Source: QALR01 sp045124015 (GTDB lineage Bacteria; Bacillota; Clostridia; Oscillospirales; CAG-272). Taken from it: DNA of 64,000 bases. The stretch is from NCBI GenBank assembly GCA_045124015.1, contig JBGVLA010000192.1, forward strand, positions 40,287 through 104,286, read 5' to 3'. The stretch's first letter is position 1. Each line of letters opens with the position of its first letter. The translations under genes and the position numbers were made by a program. The notes under the pieces are model-generated. The model worked only from the letters and a program-made list of their open reading frames with translations. It did no database searches and had not been told where the DNA came from. Positions 26,745 through 35,605 of this stretch are shown one piece after another.

Positions 26745-26773
26745 ATTATATCATACCATTCCGAAAAAATCAA
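26745..26773 (-). promoter_or_regulatory. Promoter for the URO-D-like gene
   Basis: TTGATT and TATAAT are separated by 17 bp on the minus strand, with an extended -10 (TGATATAAT). Confidence 0.75.
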
Positions 26774-26826
26774 TAAAAGTTCGCAGAAACATTCTTGATT
26801 TCTTGTGAAATTTTTTCAAAAAACTC

Positions 26827-26855
26827 TTGCATTTCCATAAAAAGCGTAATATAAT
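26827..26855 (+). promoter_or_regulatory. Promoter of the serS T-box transcript
   Basis: TTGCAT and TATAAT are separated by 17 bp. Transcription should start near 26862, just before the T-box stem I. Confidence 0.8.
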
Positions 26856-26861
26856 AAAAGA

Positions 26862-27085
26862 GCAATGAAGGAAACCGCAATCGAATTTCGTGTTTGCAGA
26901 GAAGCGGCGGTCGGTGCAAGCCGCAACACCTCTCGTTTGTGTCCATTTCCGGAGCATATGATGAAAGTCATGGGTCCGTACCCCTTAACGTACGATCAAA
27001 GAGAGGTCGCCCTCTGGCGGCAATTTGGGTGGCAACACGGAGTCTTTTCGTCCCATATATATGAGGGATGAGAAGGCTTTTTCTA
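26862..27085 (+). ncRNA. T-box leader of serS
   Basis: The leader contains the T-box sequence TTTGGGTGGCAACACGG (27025-27040), which binds the uncharged tRNA acceptor end. Upstream, stem I shows GGAAA...TTTCC closing strands and an AGAGAAGCGGCGGTCGGTGC distal region. Downstream, CTTTTCGTCCC can pair with GGGATGAGAAGG to form a terminator followed by TTTTTCT; the T-box sequence would form the competing antiterminator. A UCC triplet at 26942-26944 is a candidate serine specifier, which is tentative. High uncharged tRNA-Ser should allow serS expression. Confidence 0.88.
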
Positions 27086-27127
27086 TACCATAAAAAATCT
27101 ATCTTAAATAAAAGGAGAAACAAAACC

Positions 27128-28420
27128 ATGCTTGATCTCAGATTTCTTCGAGAAAACCCCGAAATCGTAAAGCAAAACATCAAAAACAAATTCCAGGATG
27201 CAAAGCTTCCTCTTGTAGACGAAGTCATCGCCCTTGATGAAGAAAACCGCAAGGCAAAGCAGGAAGCCGACGCGCTCCGCGCAAACCGCAACAAGGTCTC
27301 CAAGACCATCGGTATGTATATGGCAAAGGGCATGAAGGAAGAGGCTGAAGCTGCTAAAAAGCTCGTTACCGAAAATTCCGAAAAGCTCGCTGCTCTTGAA
27401 GCAAAGGAAATCGAAATGGAAGAAAAGATCACCAAGATCATGATGACCATTCCGAATATCATCGATCCCTCCGTTCCGATCGGTAAGGACGACAGCGAAA
27501 ACGTAGAGGTTCAGCGTTACGGCGAGCCCGTCGTTCCGGATTTCGAGATCCCCTACCACAGCGACATCATGGAATCCTTCAGCGGCATCGACCTGGATTC
27601 CGCACGCCGCGTTGCAGGCAACGGCTTCTACTATCTCATGGGCGATATCGCTCGTCTCCATTCCGCCGTTATCAGCTATGCCCGCGACTTCATGATCGAC
27701 CGCGGCTTCACCTACTGCATCCCGCCCTACATGATCCGCTCGAGCGTCGTAACAGGTGTTATGAGCTTTGCGGAAATGGAAGCCATGATGTATAAGATCG
27801 AAGGCGAAGACCTCTACCTGATCGGCACCAGCGAACACTCCATGATCGGTAAGTTCATCGATCAGATCGTAGAAGAAAAAGAGCTTCCCTACACGCTCAC
27901 AAGCTATTCTCCCTGCTTCCGCAAGGAAAAAGGCGCGCACGGCATCGAAGAACGCGGTGTTTACCGTATCCACCAGTTTGAAAAGCAGGAAATGGTCGTT
28001 GTCTGCAAGCCCGAAGAAAGCCCCGTCTGGTTCGATAAGCTCTGGCAGAACACCGTTGATCTTTTCCGTTCGCTCGATATTCCCGTTCGTACGCTTGAAT
28101 GCTGCTCGGGCGACCTTGCAGACCTCAAGGTGAAATCCGTTGACGTTGAGGCTTGGTCTCCCCGCCAGAAGAAGTATTTTGAAGTCGGCAGCTGCTCCAA
28201 CCTTGGTGATGCACAGGCTCGCCGCCTCAAGATCCGCGTAAACGGCGCAGACGGCAAGAAATATCTTGCTCACACACTCAACAACACCGTTGTTGCTCCC
28301 CCTCGTATGCTCATCGCATTCCTTGAAAACAATCTCAATGCTGACGGCTCCGTCAACATCCCCGTTGTGCTCCGTCCTTACATGGGCGGCAAGGAAAAGC
28401 TTATCCCCACAAAGAAATAA
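27128..28420 (+). CDS. serS: Serine--tRNA ligase
   Basis: SerS charges tRNA-Ser with serine using ATP. The 430-aa protein has an N-terminal coiled-coil arm (about residues 30-105) and a class II core. Core motifs are AGNGFYYLMGDIARLHSAVI, TSEHSMIG, CFRKEKGAHG (motif 2), RIHQFEKQEM, EVGSCSNLGDAQARRLKIRV and HTLNNTVVAPPRMLIAFLEN (motif 3). ATG 27128 follows AAAAGGAG; an in-frame upstream extension lies inside the T-box terminator and is not coding. A terminator follows at 28433. Confidence 0.98.
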   Translation: MLDLRFLRENPEIVKQNIKNKFQDAKLPLVDEVIALDEENRKAKQEADALRANRNKVSKTIGMYMAKGMKEEAEAAKKLVTENSEKLAALEAKEIEMEEKITKIMMTIPNIIDPSVPIGKDDSENVEVQRYGEPVVPDFEIPYHSDIMESFSGIDLDSARRVAGNGFYYLMGDIARLHSAVISYARDFMIDRGFTYCIPPYMIRSSVVTGVMSFAEMEAMMYKIEGEDLYLIGTSEHSMIGKFIDQIVEEKELPYTLTSYSPCFRKEKGAHGIEERGVYRIHQFEKQEMVVVCKPEESPVWFDKLWQNTVDLFRSLDIPVRTLECCSGDLADLKVKSVDVEAWSPRQKKYFEVGSCSNLGDAQARRLKIRVNGADGKKYLAHTLNNTVVAPPRMLIAFLENNLNADGSVNIPVVLRPYMGGKEKLIPTKK

Positions 28421-28432
28421 GACGATAATAGC

Positions 28433-28462
28433 AAAAAAATCCACCTTTCGGTGGATTTTTTG
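28433..28462 (+). terminator. serS terminator
   Basis: AAAAAATCCACC pairs with GGTGGATTTTTT around TTTC, followed by GCTTTTTC, 13 nt after the serS stop. Confidence 0.9.
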
Positions 28463-28496
28463 CTTTTTCTTTCTCCGAAGAGAAAAAGACGCAACA

Positions 28497-28524
28497 AAAA
28501 AGGATGGCATACGCCATCCTTTTT
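28497..28524 (-). terminator. Terminator of small membrane protein gene
   Basis: AAAAAGGATGGC pairs with GCCATCCTTTTT around ATAC, with T-runs usable in both directions. It lies 12 bp after the stop at 28536. Confidence 0.85.
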
Positions 28525-28535
28525 GTTTCATAAAA

Positions 28536-28769
28536 TTAGTCGATCCACCAAACTTCGCCCTTAACAAGCACGCAAATAAGGTCGATAAGCCATACGAAAG
28601 GAATACCAACGATCAGCAATACGATAGCAAGAACGATGCCAACCACATTCTTCTTTTCAAGGCTTCTGCAAAGACGGTAAATAACCCAAATGATATCAAG
28701 CGCAGGGATGCAAAGGATAAGTTTAACAAGCTTGGGCAAACCAGCCATAGCGTCAATCAAAGCTTTCAT
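28536..28769 (-). CDS. Small two-helix membrane protein
   Basis: This 77-aa protein has two hydrophobic segments (about 14-34 and 42-69) and ends in GEVWWID. A good promoter (28823-28851) and terminator flank it, so it is a monocistronic gene. It is similar in style to small YqaE/PLDc_N-like membrane proteins, but no family could be assigned with confidence. Confidence 0.75.
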   Translation of the reverse strand: MKALIDAMAGLPKLVKLILCIPALDIIWVIYRLCRSLEKKNVVGIVLAIVLLIVGIPFVWLIDLICVLVKGEVWWID

Positions 28770-28822
28770 GTCTTTCTCCTATAAAAATTTATTTTTTCAC
28801 ACAATTATGTATGATGATAATT

Positions 28823-28851
28823 ATTATATCGCATCTTCACAAAAAATTCAA
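28823..28851 (-). promoter_or_regulatory. Promoter for the small membrane protein
   Basis: TTGAAT and TATAAT are separated by 17 bp on the minus strand, about 53 bp upstream of the start codon. It lies just past the end of the pyrophosphokinase gene. Confidence 0.7.
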
Positions 28852-28879
28852 CATTTTTTTCAAAAAACACGAAGAATCT

Positions 28880-29995
28880 TTAGTTTTTTTCTCCTCTGAC
28901 CGTGTCCACAAGATCATGGATTCTGTCAACGGGATTGAGAAGCTTGCTGATGGAGCCGTCGCAGTTCATGGTATCGATGATATAAGCAACGTATTTTGCC
29001 ATATCAACGGATGCGTGCCACGGGCATTCATCGATCTTGGGATCGTGATAGTTGAGGTTTGTGGTAAAGATCTTATCAATGATTCCGTTTTCGTATGCTT
29101 CGTTGATCTTTGCGGGACCGGAAGTAAAGAGACCGAAGGTAGAGAACATGAATACGCGGCGCGCACCTCTGTTCTTGAGCTGCTTTGCAACGTCGAGCGC
29201 GGAATCGCCGGAAGCGATCATATCGTCAACGATGATCACGTCCTTGCCTGCAACGGAACGGCCAAGGAATTCATGTGCTTCGATGGGGTTGCGTCCGTCA
29301 ATGATGACCTTATAGTTGCGGCGCTTATAGAACATACCGAGCTGAACACCGAGGATAGAGGAATAATACATGGAACGGGACATCGCACCTTCGTCGGGCG
29401 CAATGATCATCAGCTTATCCTCATCAAACGTAATATCGGGATATTCCTTGACAAGAGCCTTGAGCATCTGATATGCAGGACGTACGTTATCGAAGCCACC
29501 GTAAGGAATCGCCTGCTGAACGTTGGGGTCATGCGCATCAAAGGTGATGATATTGGAAACGCCCATTGCAGAAAGATCCTGAAGAGCCATTGCGCAGTCG
29601 AGAGATTCTCTCGCGGTTCTGCGGTGCTGTCTGCCTTCATAAAGCATCGGCATGATGAGAGTCAGTCTGCGTGCTTTGCCGCCGACCGCGCAGATCATAC
29701 GCTTGATGTCCATAAAATGATCGTCGGGGCTCATCGGAACCTGCTGACCATACATTTTGTAGGTTACGCCATAATTGAAAACGTCCGCGAAAATATAAGT
29801 ATCATGACCGCGAAGAGATTCGTGAATGATCGCCTTACCTTCACCGGAGCCGAAGCGCGGGCATTCCGCGTCTACGAGATAAGAATCTGTCTTATCGTTG
29901 CGCCATTCGTGCAGATAAGAATCCACCTTGGAAAGGAATGCGTCGCAGCCTTTCATGCCGATGATACTCAGATCACCGAAATACGTTTTTTCCAT
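28880..29995 (-). CDS. prs: Ribose-phosphate pyrophosphokinase
   Basis: The enzyme makes PRPP from ribose-5-phosphate and ATP. The 371-aa protein carries the PRPP-binding motif DVIIVDDMIASGDS, and RQHRRTARESLDCAMALQDL and TFDAHDPNVQQAIPYGGFDN in the catalytic region. It is longer than the classical 310-320-aa Prs and belongs to a clostridial clade with extra N- and C-terminal segments. It follows the class II aldolase gene by 58 bp and may share its transcript. Confidence 0.93.
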   Translation of the reverse strand: MEKTYFGDLSIIGMKGCDAFLSKVDSYLHEWRNDKTDSYLVDAECPRFGSGEGKAIIHESLRGHDTYIFADVFNYGVTYKMYGQQVPMSPDDHFMDIKRMICAVGGKARRLTLIMPMLYEGRQHRRTARESLDCAMALQDLSAMGVSNIITFDAHDPNVQQAIPYGGFDNVRPAYQMLKALVKEYPDITFDEDKLMIIAPDEGAMSRSMYYSSILGVQLGMFYKRRNYKVIIDGRNPIEAHEFLGRSVAGKDVIIVDDMIASGDSALDVAKQLKNRGARRVFMFSTFGLFTSGPAKINEAYENGIIDKIFTTNLNYHDPKIDECPWHASVDMAKYVAYIIDTMNCDGSISKLLNPVDRIHDLVDTVRGEKN

Positions 29996-30053
29996 GTCAA
30001 TAAATCCTCCGTTTGTGTTGTTTTATTCCCTATAATGTAAATATCAAATCGTA

Positions 30054-31346
30054 TTAAAAATCAAATGCCGCTTCCACTTCTTGAAGCTCGATCGGTGTTA
30101 CGCCGATGATCTCGCCGCCAAGGCTTGCCGCCTGCACGAACGATTTCGCCGTATATTCCAGCATTTCAAGCTTATCAAAGGTATTGAGAAGCGAGCTTCC
30201 CGCAGCAACGATACAGTCGTTTTCGATGATGGCAACGGGATTCTTTTCAGAGATCTCACTGCCAAGCACCTCCGGCTCCATAAAGGTCTTACCGAAGGGA
30301 TATTTATGCACGTTGCGCAGCGTCATATATGCCTCGGGCAGGAAGGAAGGATCCAGCTCCTTTTCCGTAACGGCAAACGCCATGATGTGCGGCGGATGGG
30401 CGATGATCACGCTTTGAAGCTCGGGATTGTTCTTGTAGATCGCCGCATGAAGCTTATAGGAACGAGAAGGTATCTTGCCTGCCTCGTGCTTGCCGCGTCG
30501 GATGAGGACAAGATCCTCGGGTTCCAAATACATTCTATCCTTCATATAAGGCGTAATGACGAACGTACCGTCGGAAAGACGGCAGGAAAACGTTCCTTGG
30601 TCGCTTGTGAAAAGCTGTTTTTCGTAAGCACGCTTGATCAGCTCACACATATCGCGTCTGACCGCGAGCTCCTCGCTTGAATACGAAGTCTTTGTAAACT
30701 CCGCCATATCCTTGAGCGTTTTATGACGGAAAAGCTCCAGATTTTCTGCGGAAAGCGGACGGATCGTGCCGCCGATGGTTTTGGCATTGATCTGAATACG
30801 CGCGAAAAACTCCAGCATTTCAAATTTCATGAACGCGGAGAAAAGCGTTTCGGAGCCGACAACGACACCGTGATTTTCAAGAATGAGCGTATTGGCGCCC
30901 TTTTCAAATTCGCGCGAAATATGGATACCAAGCGCTGAGCTTCCGGGAAGCGCATACGGTGCGATCGCGGTCTTTCCCGCGAAGATCAGACCGTCAGGCA
31001 GCATCGTCGTATCGGGCATACGGCGAAGCATACTGAACATGACGAGCGCCGGCGGATGCGCATGAAGCACCGCGTGGATATCGGGACGCTTTTTATAGAT
31101 GGCAAGATGGAACGGGTATTCCACAGAAGGGCGATGGATACCCACGATCGTGCCGTCGGAACGGATCTGCATGATATCTTCTCTGCGGAGCTTACCCTTG
31201 TCGATACCGCTCGGGGTGATCCAAACCGTACCATCCTCGTCTCGAATGGAAAGGTTTCCTCCCGAGGTGATGGTCATATCGTTATAATAGATTCGATTCA
31301 TCAGCATCACGATCTGATCCGCCGGATGAAGCATTTCGAAATTCAT
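30054..31346 (-). CDS. Tandem class II aldolase/adducin-domain protein, probable rhamnulose-1-phosphate aldolase
   Basis: This 430-aa protein has two class II aldolase domains (about 1-210 and 220-430). The first has GGNLSIR, the zinc-ligand HAHPP and ENHGVVVG. The second has AHPPHIMA but ENDCIVAAG where ENHG is expected, so its zinc site lacks one His. Single-domain family members are about 210-280 aa. ATG 31346 follows GAGGAGGG. The SIS-protein gene lies 43 bp upstream on the same strand, and rhaA and rhaB lie further upstream. Lactaldehyde-forming cleavage of rhamnulose-1-P is inferred from this context; fuculose-1-P is the main alternative. Confidence 0.82.
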   Translation of the reverse strand: MNFEMLHPADQIVMLMNRIYYNDMTITSGGNLSIRDEDGTVWITPSGIDKGKLRREDIMQIRSDGTIVGIHRPSVEYPFHLAIYKKRPDIHAVLHAHPPALVMFSMLRRMPDTTMLPDGLIFAGKTAIAPYALPGSSALGIHISREFEKGANTLILENHGVVVGSETLFSAFMKFEMLEFFARIQINAKTIGGTIRPLSAENLELFRHKTLKDMAEFTKTSYSSEELAVRRDMCELIKRAYEKQLFTSDQGTFSCRLSDGTFVITPYMKDRMYLEPEDLVLIRRGKHEAGKIPSRSYKLHAAIYKNNPELQSVIIAHPPHIMAFAVTEKELDPSFLPEAYMTLRNVHKYPFGKTFMEPEVLGSEISEKNPVAIIENDCIVAAGSSLLNTFDKLEMLEYTAKSFVQAASLGGEIIGVTPIELQEVEAAFDF

Positions 31347-31388
31347 ACAAATCCCTCCTCTGGATGCTGGCACAACAAAATTGCCGAT

Positions 31389-32447
31389 TTATTTGGTGAT
31401 GGTTACTTTCTTAAGCACCTTGGTCGCATCGGGGTCGATGCCTCTAACGAGAACGAGCTCAAGCGCCCAAAGCTGCATGGTGATCGCCGCTGTGAATGCG
31501 GATACCGCATCGGGCATATCGTATGCGGTGTTGTTCGGAAGAAGGAGCGCAGAAATGCCTTCTCTCTTTGCAAGCTCTGCATCGTCCGTGATGACGATGA
31601 TGTCCGCCTTGAGATCCTCAAGGGTATTGATCATTTCGATCGCGTCGTCTTCAACCGCACCCTTGAGGGCGATGACAAACGCTACGTCGCCTTCCTGGAT
31701 CTGCGCCTTGGGACCGTGATGGAAGTCGGAAACCGCATAACCGCGCATCTTGATGCCATTGGTTTCCAAAATTTTGAGGTGTGCTTCGCAAGCGATGGGA
31801 TATGCAAAGCCACGGCCGAGAACGACACCGCCCTTCATATCCTTACGAGTTTCTGCAAGCTCTCTTACCTTTTCGGGCATATATTCAAGAAGCTTTGCCG
31901 CATCGTTATAAATGCCGGAAAGAGCCGCGAGGAATTTGAAATCGTCTGCCCAAACAGCCGCCAAAAGCGCGAGGGTCATCATCTGAGAGGTAAAGGTCTT
32001 GGTTGCCGCGATGCTGGTCTCTTCGCCCGCGTTGCAGCAAAGATGATATTTCGCAGTCTTTGCGAGAGGAGATTCGGGATAGTTTGTGATCGCAAGCGTG
32101 ATCGCGCCTGTTTCATTTGCGCGTTCGATAACGGAGATAACGTCAGCAGCCTTACCGGACTGAGAAACGCCGATCACAAGGGTCTTTCCGAAGGAAAGCT
32201 TGCCGTTATACTTGGTGATGGCAGAGGGAGTCGTAAGTCCGCAGGGGACGCCGACGATGGTATGAAGGAGATACTGAGCGTAGATACAAGCGTGGTCGGA
32301 GGTACCGCGCGCCGCAAACTGCACGTTGGTAACGCCTGCCGCCTTGATATCCGCAACGATGCTTCTGACCGTTTCAAGATTTGCCGCGATAACGCCATAA
32401 AGGACGCCCGGCTGTTCACGAATTTCTTTTTCGAGATTGATCATCAT
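31389..32447 (-). CDS. SIS-domain (GlmS isomerase-like) sugar-phosphate protein
   Basis: The 352-aa protein has two SIS domains like the isomerase half of GlmS, with no glutaminase domain. Motifs are FAARGTSDHACIYAQYL, VIGVSQSGKAADVISVIERA, NAGEETSIAATKTFTSQM, GRGFAYPIACEAHLKILE and DFHHGPKAQI. Family members include AgaS-type deaminases/isomerases and fructosamine-6-phosphate deglycases. The true substrate is not evident. It begins the unit with the class II aldolase, behind a strong promoter at 32537. Confidence 0.88.
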   Translation of the reverse strand: MMINLEKEIREQPGVLYGVIAANLETVRSIVADIKAAGVTNVQFAARGTSDHACIYAQYLLHTIVGVPCGLTTPSAITKYNGKLSFGKTLVIGVSQSGKAADVISVIERANETGAITLAITNYPESPLAKTAKYHLCCNAGEETSIAATKTFTSQMMTLALLAAVWADDFKFLAALSGIYNDAAKLLEYMPEKVRELAETRKDMKGGVVLGRGFAYPIACEAHLKILETNGIKMRGYAVSDFHHGPKAQIQEGDVAFVIALKGAVEDDAIEMINTLEDLKADIIVITDDAELAKREGISALLLPNNTAYDMPDAVSAFTAAITMQLWALELVLVRGIDPDATKVLKKVTITK

Positions 32448-32536
32448 AATAATATCTTCACTTTCTTTTTATTTTTTCCGAAAAAATCAAGGAGGATAGA
32501 AATACATCTCCAAAATTTATCCTATATTCATATATA

Positions 32537-32565
32537 AGTTTACCCGTAAAACCGCTCAATGTCAA
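32537..32565 (-). promoter_or_regulatory. Promoter of the SIS-aldolase unit
   Basis: TTGACA and TAAACT are separated by 17 bp on the minus strand, about 90 bp upstream of the SIS gene. Just beyond lies a short direct repeat (AAAAAACGCGCAGAAA twice, 32588-32622). Confidence 0.8.
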
Positions 32566-32650
32566 GAGCCAAACGCCTTTCCAAAAGAAAAAACGCGCAG
32601 AAAAAAGAAAAAACGCGCAGAAAGTCGCATTTCTTCGGTCAAACCTATGA

Positions 32651-32679
32651 CGAAAAAAGCGGCAGAGCCGCTTTTTTCG
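32651..32679. terminator. Terminator after rhaA
   Basis: A 13-bp stem (CGAAAAAAGCGGC with its complement) has a 3-nt loop and T-tracts on both strands. It lies about 50 bp after the rhaA stop, so rhaBA and the SIS-aldolase genes are separate transcripts. Confidence 0.85.
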
Positions 32680-32729
32680 TTTTTTCGGATGTATTTGCCT
32701 TGGAAATCTGCCGAAATTAAATTCGCCGC

Positions 32730-33983
32730 TTATCTTGCGAGAAGAACTTCTTTTTCGTATTTTTTGATCTCTTCGAACCAAGAGGTGTCAGCCGCAACGC
32801 CGCAACGTTCGCAGTATTCTGCCCAAACAGCGCTGAAAGGAAGCATCTTTGCTTCTTCCTGCATCACCATAAGCTCGGTGAAGTTGCTTTCGTCCTGGAG
32901 CTTCTTGAGAGCCGCATTCGGTGTGCAGAGCGCCATAAGGAGTGCCTTCTGGAAGCTTCTGAAGCCAACGACCCAAGCGGAGATACGGTTGATGCTTGCA
33001 TCGAAGTAGTCGAGTGCGATATATGTGCGGTCAAGCGCGTTGCAACGAACGATCTCTTTTGCGATCTCCTTGGTTTCGTCGTCGAGGATGACAACATGGT
33101 CGGAGTCCCAACGGATACCACGGGTTACGTGGAGCGCGATCTCGTCAAAGAAGCAAAGGAGCGCGGGGATCTTATCGGAAACGACTTCGGTGGGGTGATA
33201 GTGGCCGTTATCCATGAGAGGGAGACATCTGTCCTTATTCATAGCCGCGATGCTGAGAGCAAATTCTGCGCTGCCGCAGGTGTAAGCTTCAACGCCGATA
33301 CCGAATACCTTGGATTCTACGCAGGGCTTAACCTTGTTAAAATCGAACGGCTCGGAAAGGATCTGTTCGATGGAATCTCTGTAACGCATTCTCGGACCCA
33401 TTCTGTCGGAAGGAACGTCCTTGAAGCCGTCGCCGGTCCAGATGTTCATAACGCAGGGGATACCGGTTTCTTCTGCGAAATACTGGGAAATGCGGATACA
33501 AGCCTTACCGTGTTCGATCCAGAAATCACGAACCTCTTTGTCGGGATGGCTGAGGGTAAGACCGTCCTTCTGCATGGGGTGAGAGAAGAACGTGGGGTTA
33601 AAGTCGATACCCATGTTTCTTTCCTTTGCGAATTCTACCCATTTCTTGAAGTGCTTGGGTTCGAGCTTGTCGCGGTCAACGAAGCCGTCTTCAAAGATCG
33701 CGTAGCAAGCGTGAACGTTGAGCTTCTTTGCGCCGGGGCAAAGAGAGAGTGCCTTATCCATATCAGCCATGAGCTGTTCGGGAGTGGTTGCCTTGCCGGG
33801 GTAGTTACCTGTGGTCTGGATACCGCCTGTGAGCGCACCGTCGTTATCAAAGCCGATAACGTCGTCGCCCTGCCAGCAGTGTACCGCTACGGGAACCTTT
33901 TTGAGAGTTTCAATGGCTGCTTCAACGTCAACGCCGACAGCAGCATACGCTTCTTTTGCGAGTTCAAATGCTTTGGTGGACAT
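32730..33983 (-). CDS. rhaA: L-rhamnose isomerase
   Basis: RhaA converts L-rhamnose to L-rhamnulose. The 417-aa protein matches the family throughout: VPVAVHCWQGDDVIGFD near the start, GIQTTGNYPGKA, KLNVHACYAIFED, GIDFNPTFFSHP, MNIWTGDGFKDVPSDR, LMDNGHYHPTE and RGIRWDSDHVVILDD (metal ligands). It is cytoplasmic. It lies 88 bp downstream of rhaB on the same strand. Confidence 0.97.
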   Translation of the reverse strand: MSTKAFELAKEAYAAVGVDVEAAIETLKKVPVAVHCWQGDDVIGFDNDGALTGGIQTTGNYPGKATTPEQLMADMDKALSLCPGAKKLNVHACYAIFEDGFVDRDKLEPKHFKKWVEFAKERNMGIDFNPTFFSHPMQKDGLTLSHPDKEVRDFWIEHGKACIRISQYFAEETGIPCVMNIWTGDGFKDVPSDRMGPRMRYRDSIEQILSEPFDFNKVKPCVESKVFGIGVEAYTCGSAEFALSIAAMNKDRCLPLMDNGHYHPTEVVSDKIPALLCFFDEIALHVTRGIRWDSDHVVILDDETKEIAKEIVRCNALDRTYIALDYFDASINRISAWVVGFRSFQKALLMALCTPNAALKKLQDESNFTELMVMQEEAKMLPFSAVWAEYCERCGVAADTSWFEEIKKYEKEVLLAR

Positions 33984-34032
33984 AAGTTTGGTTTCCTTTC
34001 TGATGTATGTATATTTTTATTTTTTGATTTCT

Positions 34033-34060
34033 TATGCCTTCTCCCGTGGGAGAAGGCATA
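34033..34060. repeat. Intercistronic hairpin between rhaB and rhaA
   Basis: A perfect 13-bp stem (TATGCCTTCTCCC with its complement) has a GT loop. No T-run follows on the minus strand, so it is unlikely to be a terminator. The GCCTTCTCCC...GGGAGAAGGC core matches the end hairpins of the 137-bp elements at 38674 and 60628. It may be a solo end that now stabilises the rhaB 3' end or tunes rhaA expression. Confidence 0.6.
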
Positions 34061-34071
34061 TGTATTCCGAC

Positions 34072-35556
34072 TTATTTCTTAATGAGCTTGAGGAATCTTT
34101 CGTAAGCCTCGTCCCAAGCCGCCATCTTGTCTGCTTCGGGCTCGTAGGTCTTAACCTCAAAGGAATCTGCGATGACCTGTCTTGCTTCCCACATATCCTT
34201 GATCTCGCCGAGTGCGATCGCCTGTGCCGCGATGTTGCCGAGTGCAGTCGCTTCTACGGGGCCTGCATAAACGGGACGACCGCAAGCGGTAGCGGCAAAC
34301 TGAGAAAGCTGATCTTCCTTGGTACCGCCGCCAACGATGTTGATGGCAGGGATTCTTTCGCCGCACATTTCATCGATGCATTCGCAGGTGTAACGGTAAC
34401 GCATTGCAAGGCTTTCGAGGATGCAACGAACGATCTCGCCCTTGGTCTGAGGAACGTACTGACCGGTCTCACGGCAGTATTCTGCGATTCTCTTCGGAAT
34501 ATTGCCGGGAACGCCGAAGCGTGCATCGTCGGTATCGATGAAGCAACGAAGCGGTTCAGCATTCGCCGCCATAGCCGCAAGCTCACCGAAGGAAACCTTT
34601 TCGCCTTCTCTTTCCCACTGACGCTTGGATTCCTGTTCGACCCAAAGACCTGTGATGTTTTTGGAGAAGCGGATGGTACCACCGTAACCGCCCTCGTTTG
34701 TAAAGTTGTATTCCTTGGATTTTTCGCTGATCACGGGGTTCTTGGTCTCGGTACCCATGATGGACCATGTACCGGAGGAAAGCCAAATGAATTTTTCGCT
34801 CTTTGCAGGAACGGCAAGAACAGCACTGCCTGTGTCATGCGCACAAACGGAAACGACCTTCGGGCAGATACCGCCGAATTCCTCCTGAAGAGAAGGAAGA
34901 AGCTCGCCGCAGGTAGCGCCGGGCATTACCACGTCGGAGAAGAGCTTGTTCGGGAGACCGAATTTATCGATAAGGGTCTTCGACCATGTTCTGGTGTTCG
35001 CGTCGAGAAGCTGGCTTGTGGACGCGATGGTGTATTCTGTCTGCTTTTTGCCTGTGAGGAAGTAGTTGAGAAGGTCGGGAACGAAGAGCATATCGGATGC
35101 GATATCAAAGAGCTCGGGAGTATCCTTCTGAACCGCAAGAAGCTGATAGAGAGAGTTCAGCTCCAAGACCTGGATACCGGTGATGCCGTAGACCTCTTCT
35201 GCGGAAACGATGCTTGTGGAAGCGGCAGGCATACCTACGGTACGAACGTCGCGGTAATGAACGGGATTGCCGATGAGGTGTCCTTTTTTGTCAAGGAAAC
35301 CGAAGTCAACGCCCCATGTGTCGATACCGATGGATGCGATATCGCGGTCTTCGCTGTTCGCACAGTTGCGGATAGAGGTCTTGATCTCATGAAGGATACG
35401 GAGAATATCCCATGTAAACTGACCTGCTACCATAACGGGTTCGTTCGGGAAACGGTGGTTTTCTTCGAGTGTGAAGCGTTTGCCGTCGAATGTGCCGACG
35501 ATACCGCGTCCGCTCGACGCGCCAAGGTCAATGGCGAGCATTTTTACTTTTTTCAT
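34072..35556 (-). CDS. rhaB: Rhamnulokinase
   Basis: RhaB phosphorylates L-rhamnulose at C1 with ATP. The 494-aa protein is an FGGY/actin-fold kinase with AIDLGASSGRGIVGTFDGKR (phosphate 1), GIDTWGVDFGFLDKKG, HDTGSAVLAVP, SSGTWSIMGTE, NEGGYGGTIRF and INIVGGGTKEDQLSQFAA. Together with rhaA it forms the first two steps of rhamnose catabolism. No AraC- or DeoR-type regulator is adjacent. Confidence 0.97.
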   Translation of the reverse strand: MKKVKMLAIDLGASSGRGIVGTFDGKRFTLEENHRFPNEPVMVAGQFTWDILRILHEIKTSIRNCANSEDRDIASIGIDTWGVDFGFLDKKGHLIGNPVHYRDVRTVGMPAASTSIVSAEEVYGITGIQVLELNSLYQLLAVQKDTPELFDIASDMLFVPDLLNYFLTGKKQTEYTIASTSQLLDANTRTWSKTLIDKFGLPNKLFSDVVMPGATCGELLPSLQEEFGGICPKVVSVCAHDTGSAVLAVPAKSEKFIWLSSGTWSIMGTETKNPVISEKSKEYNFTNEGGYGGTIRFSKNITGLWVEQESKRQWEREGEKVSFGELAAMAANAEPLRCFIDTDDARFGVPGNIPKRIAEYCRETGQYVPQTKGEIVRCILESLAMRYRYTCECIDEMCGERIPAINIVGGGTKEDQLSQFAATACGRPVYAGPVEATALGNIAAQAIALGEIKDMWEARQVIADSFEVKTYEPEADKMAAWDEAYERFLKLIKK

Positions 35557-35605
35557 ATCTAAAATATCCTTTCAAATATATAAATTCTTTTGGTTTTCAG
35601 AAGTT

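Noticed and set aside
27068..27127. N-terminal extension of serS from 27068
   Set aside because: It would begin inside the T-box terminator; the start at 27128 has the ribosome site and matches the family N-terminus.
31056..32537. 493-codon + strand frame opposite the SIS and aldolase genes
   Set aside because: Antisense artefact; it has no ribosome site and spans two real genes on the other strand.
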